From the NCBI GenBank assembly GCA_012932865.1, contig SAXG01000005.1, forward strand, positions 186,001 to 250,000: 64,000 bases of DNA, in the 5' to 3' direction. The position numbers were made by a program, and so were the translations under genes. Under the pieces are notes generated by a model. That model did no database searches and was not told the origin of the DNA. It saw only the letters and a program-made list of their open reading frames with translations. The DNA is from Amylostereum areolatum. Lineage: Eukaryota > Basidiomycota > Agaricomycetes > Russulales > Stereaceae. This document shows positions 53,251-64,000 of the stretch, piece by piece; the stretch's first letter is position 1; each line of letters opens with the position of its first letter.

Positions 53251-55879
53251 CTACATGAACGACCAAGGCCAGTCGTCCTCCGGCTCGTCATCACCAGGCT
53301 CCTCAGGCGCCGGCTCCTCGGGCGCCGGCTCACCACCCGAGCACGCCTTGGGCGTCGCGAACCCGTTGACGCGGATTCCTCCACCCCAGGGCGTGCGTCC
53401 CTGCACCGAGGCATCGACGCCGAGCCCGCGAAGCGCGAACGCCTCCCAGATCTCGCAGAAGTTCTCGCCGCCGGTGAGCACCTGGTCCGCCTGAACAATC
53501 GCGTCGCGCGCGTCGAAGAACGACGGCCGGCACTGCTGGAGCTTCATTCCGTTGAGCACGAGCTGGACCGCGAGCGAGTTGCCGTGCTTCGGGACGAGTG
53601 CTTTGGGCTTGCCCGTGACGTCGAACGCTTGCGGGCGGTAGAAGTCGTTGTCGGCGGGGATCGAGCCGTCCGCGGCGGGCTGGGGTGGGTACAGGCTGTC
53701 GACGAAGCCGTGCTTCTTGATCAGGCTCTGGGCGACGACCCAAAGCATCTCTGCCCAAACCTCACCGATCGCGTGCACGCCCCAGTACCGGTCGAGCGTC
53801 TTGTACAGTGATGGGTTGATCTTGTCGTCGAGCGAGTACGGGTAGTTGCGGATGCCACCGGGCTGGTTCGCAGCCCACGCGCCCATGGGGTAGTCCGAGT
53901 AGTTGCTGTTGCTTCGGATCATGGTGGCGAGGAAGTCGCCCCAGCCTTCGCCCATACCGCCCGCCTCGCCGAAGCCGAGGCAGCCAGAGTTGGCGGGGCC
54001 ACCGGTGAGACGCGTGCTAAGACCGTGGCTGAGCTCGTGGATGACGATGCCGGCCTCCAGGTCACCGTCACGGTAAGGAGTGGCGGTGTTCCAAAGGTAC
54101 ATGCGGCAGCGCCCGTTCTGTCCGTCAGGAGGGGTCATGAAGTTGGCGTTGTTGTATCCGCTGCCATCTTGAGCGTTGGCGATGACAGCATCGTTCTCCG
54201 CCCCACCGCGGCCGAAGTTGTGCTGCTGGAAGTTGCCAGACACCTCGTCAAAACCGTAACTGTAAGATTGGCCGTGAGTGAAGATATTCAAAAACCATCA
54301 CCGCCACGGGCTTACCGGTAGTAAAGGTCATGAACCATGTTGGACGTGTAGAAGAGCTGGGTGACGGTGGCGTTGATGTACTTCTTCGCCTCGGTGAGCG
54401 ACTCGCTGCTGTTCGTCACCTTCGGGTCATAGGTGAAGTCGAAGTTCATGTCGGCGCTACCATCGGGGCGATAATTGTACTTCCAGTTATTCGCACCTTC
54501 CCAGTCCTCGTGTGCAAAGACCTGCAGACATGTCAGAACAGAGAATACGTGTCGAAGGGAACGCTACTTACATTGTTACCCCAGGTCGTGGTGTAATTGG
54601 TAGTGCCCAGTCCTTGCGCCGGATGCCTTCTGCGAGAGGGTCGTTCCCAACCGGGATGACGTGCCAACCGATGGGGCTAGCCAGAGTGTCGAAGTTCTCC
54701 TTGGCGATAGTGCGGTTGCCCTCGGAGGGGTCATTCACGCCCCAGGGGAAAATGTTGTACTGGGCGACCGGACGTTGCGTAGAAGGCTTCTTCGTGGGCA
54801 TAGGCGAGTCCGACGCCCAGTCGACGACTGAGAGGATGCGATGCGGCTCCTGGAGAGACACGACGGCCTCGTACCAGTTGTCCTGCATCTCGACCTCGTA
54901 CCGCCACGCGTGCATCAACTTGGTCTTGTCACCATCGGGGAGCTGGATGTAGACGGGTTTGGCCTTGACGGGACCGACGGCGTCGGGAACATTGTGGATG
55001 AGCTCAACCATGGTCGTGTGATCGCCGACAAGGTGGTGCTCGAACACGGATGACATCTTGTCGAGATGGGCGTCCCAGTTGGTCATGATGTCCTCGATGA
55101 CTTCGCTCTTAGGAGTGGCGGCTATCATGAACTGGAGGAGAGGGACGACGGGGGTCGAAATCGGTGCCAGCGGCGAACTTTGTCGGAAGCCGCCATGCGG
55201 AAGGGTGTCTCAACATGAGCACAGTTCGACTCGTACGCATGTGCGAGGGGAGCAATGGTCTCCTCAGAGATTCCACCAAGGGGGACCTGCTCCTGTGAGG
55301 CGGCTTGCTGGAAGGAGGCCGTCCGGGCATCTTGAAGCTCACCCTCGAGGGTCTGACAGAACTCGACGTGAGGACCAGGGGTGTTGGAGTCGTCGTCGGC
55401 GAAGGACGTCGGGGCGGCGCCGCGGTAGAACTGCGCTCGAATGAGCGCGCGTGACGTATGCAGGGACGAGAGGTGCTTACCGAGTCACCGTAGGAGATGA
55501 CGGCGCCATTGCGGTCAACGTTGACGTTGATGTCGCCATCGGCCACCTCAACGCCGTTTACGAGCTGGCGGAAATAAGCATGCGTAACGCCGGTTGCCTT
55601 GTCCGTGTACGAGTCCTTGCGGAGAGCGAAGGTGTTCTCAAGGGCGAGCTGGTCGCCGAGGAGGTTGGCCACAAAGCTGGTGGCAACCTCGAGAGGGTCC
55701 GAGGTGTCAACGGCAAAGTTGGCAGGGGAGCCGCTGGGAGGAGCGGGGGCGGTGTTGAACTTGGCGTGGGGGTGAACAGGACCGAAACCAAGGGTCTTGC
55801 GACGGGAGATGGCGCCGTTGTGAGCGAGAGTACAGCTCGCGAGACCAGCGAGAGCGAGAGTGATAGGAATCAAACGCAT
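53251..55879 (-). CDS. Fungalysin-type extracellular metalloprotease (M36)
   Basis: Secreted zinc protease. ATG at 55879, with signal peptide [21 protein letters not shown] propeptide (FTP type) follows in exons to about 55060 ([40 protein letters not shown]). The later part of the protein has [21 protein letters not shown] and [16 protein letters not shown], then the catalytic domain: [39 protein letters not shown], the zinc motif [13 protein letters not shown] (HExxH) and [12 protein letters not shown] with the third ligand Glu. C-terminus: Gly/Pro/Glu-rich repeats (EPAPEEP) and an acidic WPWSFM end, probably a spacer. Stop at 53251. Nutritional proteolysis is the usual role. Exon edges around 55100-55250 are uncertain. 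Confidence 0.92.
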
Positions 55880-56435
55880 TGTTGCGAGAGTGAAAGGAGC
55901 TTGCCCAAGGAAACCAACAGACCAGTGAAGGTGTTGGAGATGGTGGGCGTTCGGGGTAGAGAGGCGACGGAGCTCAAGCCTCCTAGATAAGCACACCCGT
56001 AGCTTCTGACGTAATCCACGATATTGCCTTATCTGGCCAGATTTCACACGCCATCCATGCGACAAACGCACGTCTTTTTCCGAATACACCGCTTCAGCAA
56101 GCCTCGGGGTATACAAGGGGTATACAAGGGACCCCACACGCGCAGAGGGCGTGTCCTACAGCCAGCCATCCCATGTTGGGAGAATAACCGGCGGTGCTTC
56201 CGGATTCCGAACACACGGAAGGGGAACCACCGCCTCTGAACATGCCCAGGAAGGCAACTCGTTCTCACGATTTCAGACCCGCGCCGCGGAACAACGGCGG
56301 GCGCTCACGCAACGCTCACGTACAACGTTTCTTCTCCGCCTTCATCGCCACCGACGACGACCAGGTACTTAGGTGCGTGTCTCGCTCATTCACAACGGCG
56401 GCGACGGCTGACTGTCATGCAGATCCACGGTCGCC
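55880..56435. promoter_or_regulatory. Divergent promoter region of fungalysin and AUR1
   Basis: 556 bp between divergent starts. It contains a perfect tandem repeat of the 11-mer GGGGTATACAA (56106-56127), which gives two TATA-like TTGTATACCCC boxes on the fungalysin strand. No gene. Confidence 0.5.
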
Positions 56436-57761
56436 ATGTCTACCCGAACGCGCATCGTGATGGGCGCGAACCAAATCTACACCGCGTTCATCGCCGCCGT
56501 CGGTCGTCTCGACAAATCGCTGTCACCGCGGGACACGCTCGCCCGCCTCCAAAAGCACCAGTTCACGCTCGGGGACTCGATATACCTCTTCCACATATTC
56601 AACACCGCCTTCTGGGTGTCCATCATGGAGGTCCCGGGATTCCCCCTCAAACTCGGCATCCCTCTCATCCACGCCGCCCTCCTTCTCGTCCCCTTCACCT
56701 CCCAATTCTTCCTTCCCGCCCTCCCAGTCACCTCCTGGTTGATGTTGTATTACTCCTCTCAATTTATCCCCGATAACCGACGCCCGTCTGTCTCTGTCTC
56801 CATCCTCCCCACCCTCGAGTCCGTCCTCTACGGCGCGAACATCTCCGATCTCCTCACCCGCTTCACCCACCCTATCCTCGACGTCCCCGCCTGGCTCTCC
56901 TACGGCGTCATCCATTTCGTCTTTCCCTTCGTCGTCGCGGCCTTCACCTGGCTCTTCCGCCCCAAGCAGGCCCTCCACCTCTGGGCGCGCGCATTCGGCT
57001 ACCTCAACCTCGTCGGCGTCGTCATTCAGATCCTCTTCCCCTGCGCCGCGCCTTGGTACGAGGTCATCTTCGGCCTCACGCCCGCGGACTACTCCATGAA
57101 AGGCTCCCCCGGCGGGCTCTTGCGCATCGACCACCTCTTCCACTCGTCAGGATACACCATCACCTTCTCCAACTCGCCCGTCATCTTCGGCGCGTTCCCC
57201 TCCCTGCATTCCGCGTGCGCGACGATGGAGGCCCTCTTCATCTCGCACTTCTTCCCCGCCGCGACGCGCTACGTGTGGACGTACGCGAGCGTACTCTACT
57301 GGGCGACGATGTACCTCACCCACCACTACCTCATCGACGTCGTCGGCGGCGCCTGCCTCGCCACCTTCTTCTTCTACGCATTCCTCCCGGACGACCTCCG
57401 TCACGCGCCCACCGCCACCACGCTCGCGAACAAGTACGCCCAGTACGACCTCGAGGCTCCTCGCGGCGGCGCAGGTGCAGCCGACTACGAGCTCTCCAGC
57501 GAGCATTCGGACGACGAGGACGACATTGCGAGCTTCCGCGCGCCCGCGCCCCTCCCGCGTTCGCCCTCCAGCACGCTCCCGCTCCTCACGAACCAGCAGG
57601 CGAAGGGCCCGACGCAGAACGCGCGCAAGAGCCACAAGCACACCGCCAGCATCGCGAGCCTCATCCGCGCGGACGACCGCGTCGAGGAGGGGTGGAGCCC
57701 GATCGGAAACGGCTCGTTCGCGTTTCCGCCGACGCCGACGAGGGAGACGACGACGCGGTAA
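56436..57761 (+). CDS. AUR1: Inositol phosphorylceramide synthase catalytic subunit (Aur1-like)
   Basis: Golgi enzyme moving inositol phosphate from phosphatidylinositol to ceramide; target of aureobasidin A in yeast. A single 441-residue exon from ATG 56436 (MSTRTRIVMGANQIYT). Multiple membrane helices (about residues 60-215 and 260-330). PAP2-type catalytic motifs: FGAFPSLHSACATM and YLTHHYLIDVVGG (His, His, Asp). Conserved luminal block SSGYTITFSNSPVIFGAF. The C-terminal 100 residues are disordered and acidic (SSEHSDDEDDIASF). Slightly longer than yeast Aur1 (401 residues). It is one of the few intronless genes of the window. Confidence 0.93.
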   Translation: MSTRTRIVMGANQIYTAFIAAVGRLDKSLSPRDTLARLQKHQFTLGDSIYLFHIFNTAFWVSIMEVPGFPLKLGIPLIHAALLLVPFTSQFFLPALPVTSWLMLYYSSQFIPDNRRPSVSVSILPTLESVLYGANISDLLTRFTHPILDVPAWLSYGVIHFVFPFVVAAFTWLFRPKQALHLWARAFGYLNLVGVVIQILFPCAAPWYEVIFGLTPADYSMKGSPGGLLRIDHLFHSSGYTITFSNSPVIFGAFPSLHSACATMEALFISHFFPAATRYVWTYASVLYWATMYLTHHYLIDVVGGACLATFFFYAFLPDDLRHAPTATTLANKYAQYDLEAPRGGAGAADYELSSEHSDDEDDIASFRAPAPLPRSPSSTLPLLTNQQAKGPTQNARKSHKHTASIASLIRADDRVEEGWSPIGNGSFAFPPTPTRETTTR

Positions 57762-59379
57762 TGGTGGGGCGAGGGGCGCTGGGTTCATCTACATATATAT
57801 GGTCATCCTTCACTATTGAAGATCTAGGCTGCATAGATAATAACGGATGTGGATAATTCAAGCTCGGGTTGTGTGTTTTCTGTATTCGCGACATCGTGGC
57901 GACAGTGCACAGAGGACAAGCGCTAGGCTATGAACTTCGTTTAAATTCTTGGACCTCTGTAGACATCGGTATCCTCGACGGTGAAAATATTAATAAGCTC
58001 AGCCACACCTGCTCATACGAGCGAAGGTAGATCCTACTTAGAGGGCAGATACTAGGCAGTGTCGATGCCCCTCTTACACTTATCCCTCCACAAGCTCTCC
58101 TCTGGCGTCTGGGTAGAAGACTAGAAGGTGGGGCGGGAAGATGGAGAGCATAGAGCGGAGTCTTTTTGTTCAATGCAGTGGCTGAGCTGAAAAGATCCAC
58201 GAGGGGGAGGGTCATGAAGCCATCGTGGGCTTCAGTCAACGCTCATCCAAGAACTGTATCCATCTCGAGGCGCCGAAGAACGCAATACGGGTAACATGGA
58301 CCACCAGTCTCCTCCACGAGCGATTCGCCTCCGCTCACTTGAACTGCTGATGCGACCATCCCTCAATCCCTCACAACGGTGTCGGCCGTAAGCGTCTTCT
58401 ATGTGTTTAAAGATCTCGTCATCGGTGACTCTTTCCACGTCTTCTGTGGACAATGAAGACCGGATGGAGGGTTTCCACCCTGCGCCCTCTGCGGAGTCGA
58501 AATCGAACCTACTTCCTATACCCTGATTAGGCATGGATGGGCCATTTGCATCCGCTGGGTTTGAAGGGAGTCACGGCCCAGACTCCCTTCGTCCTTGCAG
58601 GGCAAAATTGCAGGACTTGGGATTTGGAGGGGCGTGTGGCGTGGCCAGCGTCCCCTGCGGGGTGAGATAAGAACGATCGTGGCAACGACTCCAGAAAAGA
58701 GCAACACAAAGTCGATGTGAGGCAGCTGCCTTATCGCCATCCATGCGTTCTCCGACCCCATAGCCAAACCGTGCTCAGCATTCCACAAATTACGATGCGG
58801 CAAATTGTACGGGTGAAATCGACACAGGGGCAGTGACTCCGAAGATATTGTCCGTGTCAGGCTTCCAGATGCTAGCGAAGGTCGCAGATGAGACACAGGA
58901 TTCAGAGACAAGGGATGCCAGGTCTGCGCGCTCGACGTTATCGCGATGATGGGGACGGTGGGATATTTGGATAAGAATTGGTGACTTTCGGAGGAAAAAA
59001 GCAAGACGCATTCTCGTTAGAGATGTGTGAGGTCAACGAGATTCAATGGTGGAGGAGTCGAAGGGAGAACCTCCAACTGAAACTGCAGGAAGGACGAGTT
59101 TCGGGCAACTCCGTACTTACAGGTGCAAACAGGTGCAAAAACGGAATGGAAAAAGCGCCAAAAAGGCAAATAGGCTCGAGATAAGCGTGCCGATCCGACA
59201 CTGTGGCCGAGCGGAGCCGCCGTTCAATACAAAGAAAGCGAGAAAGCAAGTTTCCAGTTAGCTTTAGTTAGCTTCCCTTCCGTTTCCCGCATCTGCGCCC
59301 TCTCACGGAACTCCCCTCTCAGACATATAAGCAGCCGAGGACGATCGGCGAAAGGTGCGTTCCCCCCTCGCTTTTTCTT
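57762..59379. other. Intergenic region with one weak gene candidate
   Basis: About 1.6 kb. Only the minus-strand candidate at 58232-58761 (listed) has protein-like sequence. 59197-59214 resembles the first 18 bases of a tRNA-Ser but has no remaining tRNA. Confidence 0.35.
58232..58761 (-). CDS. Possible small membrane-anchored hypothetical protein
   Basis: From an ATG at 58761 or 58740 (MAIRQLPHIDFVLLFSGVVA) one hydrophobic helix is followed by basic residues. A later frame from 58534 (MPNQGIGSRFDFDSAEGAGW) reads like protein to SSWMSVD at 58232. An intron would have to join them around 58550-58640; I did not find an unambiguous one. No family recognised. Confidence 0.28.
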
Positions 59380-60845
59380 ATGTCGCTCAACTTTCGATCT
59401 ACGTCCAGGTCTGCCACCGTGACCACCACCACGAGCCACCCCCGCCTCACGCCTCTGACGACCTCTACCCCACGGAGGATCTCGCCGTCGACTAAAAGAC
59501 CGCACCCCAGGCCTCGCGCGAAGCCCCCCGCTATCAGACATCTACACCCAACGGAAGCGCCTGCATCACTATCGAAATCTTCCTCCTCCCTGCAGCCCAC
59601 CACGTCTCCCCCGCCCTACTCCGAATTCCCCCCGCACGCCCCACCCACGAAATCGCGCTCAACACCCCAGCTTTCGCCGCGCACACACGCGAGCTTCCTG
59701 GTGCAATATCCGCTCGGGCGGAGGACCGCTACGGTGGAATTTGACGCGGATTCGGACGAGGGGGAGGGCATGTTGTACACCTCGGGGACGCGAGCAGGCA
59801 CTGGAGGGTTTCGGTCGAGGTTTCTGGGAATGGGCGGGGCGGGGGGGATGAAGCAGACGGCGAAGAGCATCACGACGGCGCCGGGGCAGGTGGGCGCGGG
59901 GGAGACCGAGACCGAGGCGGATGAACCGGTGAGCTTCTTCCTTCTTACATTGTTCCGCACTTCTTTCCGAGGAACCATGGCGAAGTGGGCTCGGTGAATG
60001 CTCGACCGTCTCCGAGGAAATAATGTGGCATTTATCGAGGTCGTGTTCGCCCTGGTCTTTCGGAAATAGGAGTGTCGTCGTCGCAGTGGCGATCGTCGCT
60101 GGCAGGACCACTAATGCAGAGCGCTCTCGTTTTCAGCCTCGACACCTCCCGACGTCGCGCATCGTGCCCGAGTCCGACCCGATCGTCCCGCCAAACACCC
60201 TCGAGCAGGTTATCACCCCGCTTCTCTTCGAGGCCTCGCGGTTGCTCTCCATCGTGCCCGCCGTCTTCGGATTTCTTTACAACGCATACCACGTCTGGCA
60301 CCCGCCGGACTCCCCGCCCGCGCTATCTCGGCTGGACTTCTTCGTCTCCGCGCTCTGGGTGAGTGCTTCCTTCTCCACGGAGTCTTCGTAATCGAAGGTC
60401 TGACCGCGGGATGCACGGATAGGCGGTCCTCACCGGCGTGCAGTGTCTCTACCTCACCACCGGCCTCCTCGTCCGCTGGAAAGTGTACTATCCCCCGCTC
60501 TCGACCCTCATCCGTCTCCTCGCGCTCCAGGCCATCTGCTGGCCCGCGACCCACTTCACCCTCACGCTCCTCGACCACGCCCGGCGGCCCGTCATCTGCT
60601 GGGCCGTCATCGGCAGCACGACGTCTTTGTCGCGTTCGATCCAGCTCTGGGTCACGAGCAACCTGTGGTGGGAGGTCGACGCGCGTGGACGGGAACGCGG
60701 GTGGAGGCTGAAGCTGGGAGGCAGGTGGGGTGGACGCAGGTGGGACTGGGGCGAGGTCCTCGTCAAGTGCGGGCTGCCCATGGGGATCTGTTATTTTGTC
60801 ATGGCGTGGGCGGAGGCGTTGAGGAGGGAATGGGAAGGGTGTTGA
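59380..60845 (+). CDS. EOS1: Eos1-like ER protein (N-glycosylation)
   Basis: ATG at 59380 (MSLNFRSTSRSATVTTTT). Exon 1 (to about 59929) is a disordered Ser/Thr/Pro tail. Exon 2 (about 60137-60360) starts PRHLPTSRIVPESDPIVP and continues EASRLLSIVPAVFGFLYNAY. Exon 3 (about 60423-60845) gives VQCLYLTTGLLVRWKVYYPP, RLLALQAICWPATHFTLTLL, PVICWAVIGSTTSLSRSIQL and VTSNLWWEVDARGRERGW. These are the conserved helices and cytosolic ends of the Eos1 family, an ER membrane protein linked to N-glycosylation and oxidative-stress tolerance in yeast. All blocks are present; introns are GT-AG. Confidence 0.88.
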
Positions 60846-61443
60846 ACGCGGGGGGTCCGGTCTCTCTTTCTTTTCGGTTCGTGGGTCGCGTGCTCTTAGA
60901 TGCGGACGGAGTGGAGTGTATCAACATATGTATCTGCCTGCTTAGCTTACTCTCTACCTGCTCTATGCCTGTCGCGTCCGACCAAGCGTCGACGTCTACC
61001 ACTGTCCTGCTTTTTCAGTCTATTGTTTACCGCTACATGCTCTCCTTTATCGATCTCGCATTCTGTACCGGATCGCGACGCGACGCGACGCACTTGGGAG
61101 TCCCGGGTGCAATGCGTGATGCAATGCGCGACTTGGACGGGAAAGGCGTGGGCGCCGCGTGATGTCACCGTGTTGGGGTTCGCGCGCGTCTTGACGACCT
61201 CCACAATCTCCCTCTCGTCTTTATCCTCCTCTCCTCCTCCATACACATTTCGCGACCTCTTCTCAACTTTACGAAGCGACCCAGACAACTAACTTACTCA
61301 CGCGCAAGACGCTTCACCTTCGCAGTCGCACATCCAGTGCCACACGACCCCAACGTGCTCTAATCGCCTTCCTCGGATCCTACCCAGCCCACCGTCAACG
61401 TTGACCTCGCACACACACGCGAAGGGCACCGACGACGCACGAA
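60846..61443. other. Intergenic region
   Basis: About 600 bp between two plus-strand genes. The pyrimidine-rich part from about 61195 to 61440 is probably the promoter and leader of the Rab gene. No ORF with domain signal. Confidence 0.4.
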
Positions 61444-62433
61444 ATGGCGCAGGACCCCCCGATTAACGTCAAGCTCCTGCTCATCGGCAATTCGTCCGTG
61501 GGGAAGAGCAGTTTGCTCCTGCGCTTCTCGGACCAGCAGTGGTTGCCCGAGGACGAGGCGAGCGCGACGATCGGCGTGGATTTTAGGGTGCGTCTGCTGT
61601 CCCTTCCCCCACCTCCCCCGCCTCTCCCCGGTCTCGGTTTCCTTCGAGCATGATGGTGAGAGCGGGCGCTGACGGCGAATCGGACCGGACAGGTGCACAA
61701 GATGGACGTGAAGGGGAAGAAGGTCAAGTTGAGCATATGGGTACGTCGGGTTTCATTCCATATGTTTCGTTGTGTTCCGACGTTAAGACGGATGTGTGGG
61801 TAGGATACAGCAGGCCAAGAACGTTTCCGCACGATCACATCCTCGTACTATCGGGGCGCGCAGGGCGTCATCCTCGGTGCGTCCCCGCCTTCCCCACGCG
61901 GTTCCTAGACATGGCTGACGGGAGGACAGTGTATGATGTTGCGAACCGGGAGACATTTGACGCCCTTCCACGATGGTTTTCCGAACTCGAGACGTACGTC
62001 TCGGAATCGGTGGTGAAGATCGTGGTCGGGAACAAAGTGGACAAGGTGCGCGTATCTCCTATCATGAGGGAGTCTCTCCTCACAGGACAATATCCTCGGT
62101 GTGGTTCCCCGTTCCCCGCCCTTCCACTTATGCCCTGTCCAGGAGTATTCTCGCCAAGTGCCTACAGCTGAAGCACAGCAGTTCGCGGATCGAATGGGCT
62201 CGCTCTTCGTCGAGGCCTCGGCAAAGACCGCTGTCGGCGTGCGCGAGGCCTTCCGCACCGTCGTCGAACGTATAATCGACACCCCCGAGCTGTGGGGGAC
62301 TGCTGGCGACCTTGATCGGCCGAGGACGGGGAAGGTCATGGTAAGGGAGGCAGATTCGGAGGGGAGAATGCCTGGGAACATCGATTTGAGCGCCGAGGGG
62401 CAAGCGCAAGAGGGAGGAGGTTGTGGGTGCTAG
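61444..62433 (+). CDS. Rab18-like small GTPase
   Basis: ATG at 61444 ([20 protein letters not shown]). All G-box motifs are assembled from exons: GNSSVGKSS (P-loop), SATIGVDFR (switch I), [20 protein letters not shown] (exon about 61802-61874), VGNKVDK (NKxD) and [15 protein letters not shown] (SAK). The C-terminus is Gly-rich and ends CGC, a CXC double-prenylation motif, at 62431-62433. The effector and P-loop regions fit Rab18 best, a regulator at the ER and lipid droplets; the assignment within Rabs is tentative. At least five exons. Confidence 0.88.
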
Positions 62434-62941
62434 ATGGCGATTTTTGGTCGGCGGACTGGGATGTAGACGAACGACTGTGACGACACTCTTCTTGCGTGGA
62501 TATGTTTCTGTTAGTTATGTTTGCCGCACTACATATAGGAGCTAATGAAGCTTGAAACTTGAACTTCATCGTGCTTCCTTGCTCAAACGGGGGAAGCGTC
62601 GGCACCCCCCACGATACATGCTGTTCTTCTAACCGCGATTTTCAGGCTCTCTACTGTGTCCGGGTTAGATATCTGGAGAGCAAGGGGAAAGATAGGTCTG
62701 CGATCGCACGAGGAGCAGGTTCCAAAAACGCGCAAGGACCTGGGCTGGACGTAATCGCGGGGGATGGCGTCAGTACTACGCTGGAGTACCGGGGTGCTAT
62801 TAGCAGCATCTGCCGTCCAATACATGTACACCGAAAAAAAAAAGTTGAATAGCACACTATACCGTATCTGCAAACACATATACTTTCCCACCCACTCGAC
62901 CGCGCTATAGATCTCCGTGTTACATCTGACCGAAACAAAAG
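62434..62941. other. Intergenic region between convergent genes
   Basis: 508 bp between the convergent Rab and SUMO genes, containing both terminators. A-rich run at 62836-62845. No gene. Confidence 0.45.
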
Positions 62942-63588
62942 CTACGAGTGCCGTTCGCCGACCCTCGTGCATGTGCACGAAACGGCCCATCCACCGCCGA
63001 CCTATACCGTGCATCGTTAGAAATGGTCGTGAAGAGGATAGGGGGATACGCACCTGGGCCATGTGAGCGTCGATCACGTCGTCGTCCTCCATCCCCAACT
63101 GGATCCAAAACGCAAGGAAGACCTTCAGAGACTACACGCATGCAGGGGGAAGAAAGTAAGAAAACGCACACTGTCCGGCGTTTCGTCGTCTTCAGGCCGT
63201 ATCCTCTTGCCGTTGTACGTAAACCGGAGCGTCCCTGCCCCCTTCCAGTCAGCCCACTCCCGACCAGAACCACGTCAAATAGGGAGCACGGATCGACGCA
63301 CCGGGTTCCATGTTGAGCTGTTTCTGATTCACGAGACGCGACAAGTCAGCCAAATGCAGCCCTCCCCTGGGATGACGACAGGCCGACGCACCGAAGCAGC
63401 GTCGAGCACCTTCCGAAGGGAGTTCGTCTTCTTCAGTTTGAATTTTACCGCTGAGCGGGCGTCAGGGTCGAAGGAAGGCGGAAGAGCACGAAAACAGACG
63501 CACGCCGGCCCTCGAAGTTGACCTCGATCTGTATTTTCTCGGAGATGGTGGGCTTGATGTCCTGGGACGCGTCATCCTCTTGTGACAT
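62942..63588 (-). CDS. SMT3: SUMO (Smt3) precursor
   Basis: Small ubiquitin-like modifier. ATG at 63588 (MSQEDDASQDIKPTISEK). Six exons with clean GT-AG joins read IEVNFEGRPVKFKLKKTNSL | KQLNMEPG | GTLRFTYNGKRIRPEDDETP | LGMEDDDVIDAHMAQ | VGG. The consensus acceptor-type Lys at the N-terminus (DIKPT) lies in a short disordered arm. After the maturation Gly-Gly comes a 16-residue tail GWAVSCTCTRVGERHS, then TAG at 62942-62944. Compared with the usual PEDTP loop there are two extra residues (PEDDETP). About 113 residues in total. Mature SUMO requires removal of the tail by a Ulp-type protease. Confidence 0.88.
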
Positions 63589-64000
63589 GGCTTGGATTTT
63601 TTTAAATTACGAAGTTGGAAGAGTGGGGCAGCAAACGAGGGCTCGATGGGAGGAAGCGAGAAACGGTGGTGGTGGAATTGAGAGAGACGACGCGCCAGTA
63701 AACAAGACGCGCCAAAACGCGTATCACATGACCATCTGGCATTCTGTGCCACTGCCATTGAGCAGAGCAATGAAAGTGAAATCTGTCGTCCTTCCAGAGC
63801 TCCTGCGGTATATTGGGAAAGTTCCTGATATACATCGGACAAGACAGTAGAACTTATTACATGCACGAAGTAGTGCAGAGATAGGAGGATATACGGTAAT
63901 ATCTAGCGGTACAAACAGCATTGCCCAGAGACGAAAGTCGGGATACAGGGGCGGACAAGTGGACAGGCGCGGGTGTGGGTACAAGGACACGGTATCAGAG
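63589..64000. other. Intergenic region at the window edge
   Basis: About 410 bp upstream of SUMO, presumably its promoter. No gene seen; the next gene begins beyond the window. Confidence 0.4.

Noticed and set aside
57053..57856. Alternative frames inside AUR1 on both strands
   Set aside because: His/Arg/Pro-rich shadows of the intact Aur1 frame.
59197..59214. GACACTGTGGCCGAGCGG looks like the 5' end of a tRNA-Ser
   Set aside because: No anticodon arm, B box or 3' half follows; at most a fragment or chance match.

Overview
The window looks like a gene-dense piece of a basidiomycete genome, probably an Agaricomycete and perhaps Polyporales (the order is a guess from the general flavour of the proteins). 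Genes are split by many short GT-AG introns of about 50-60 nt, coding exons are GC-rich, and the set is typically fungal: Dal5-type permeases, fungalysin, Aur1, Eos1, a Ypp1/TTC7 protein and a questin-oxidase-like protein. No rRNA, tRNA or CRISPR array could be supported. All gene models are read from translated exons and splice signals by eye, so exon edges are approximate unless given exactly.

Layout. 0.2-4.7 kb: SulP/STAS transporter with a cyclic-nucleotide-binding tail (-). 5.2-6.3 kb: tafazzin (-). 7.1-15.0 kb: two near-identical allantoate-permease-like MFS genes in inverted orientation around a Ypp1-like TPR gene; the left copy carries a one-base frameshift. 15.5-20.2 kb: two fungal proteins of unknown function (-), one with a CH-like end, one with HTH-like and SAM-like ends. 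20.4-22.2 kb: a third, more divergent MFS gene (-). 22.8-23.8 kb: an APH-fold kinase (-).

24.1-31.3 kb is one LTR retrotransposon: 510-bp LTRs differing at 2 positions, 5-bp target duplication CTTGT, self-priming-type primer site, no reverse transcriptase. Its gene order is odd: an integrase-tail/chromodomain ORF lies upstream of a zinc-knuckle ORF, followed by two small ORFs, one with a membrane helix. The zinc-knuckle ORF is broken by a 1,635-bp nested element with 26-bp terminal inverted repeats and a CTT duplication; this element carries a C-rich degenerate minisatellite. A second C-rich tract lies at 32.3-33.0 kb in otherwise gene-poor DNA.

34.3-36.2 kb: two small fungal proteins that may share one family (-). 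37.1-41.7 kb: Tom70 (-) and Dph2 (+), divergent over 175 bp. 41.9-44.0 kb: ZIP zinc transporter (-). 45.4-46.3 and 51.2-52.0 kb: two opposite-strand members of a small family I do not recognise. Between them lie an ornithine-cyclodeaminase/mu-crystallin homologue and a questin-oxidase-like gene. 53.3-55.9 kb: secreted fungalysin (-), divergent from AUR1 at 56.4-57.8 kb (+). 59.4-60.8 kb: Eos1 (+). 61.4-62.4 kb: Rab18-like GTPase (+). 62.9-63.6 kb: SUMO (-).

The protein genes form no metabolic cluster. They are mostly housekeeping membrane-trafficking, lipid and transport genes around one transposon island. Frame breaks without a clean intron near 8.19, 10.5 and 46.8 kb are either real lesions or assembly indels.
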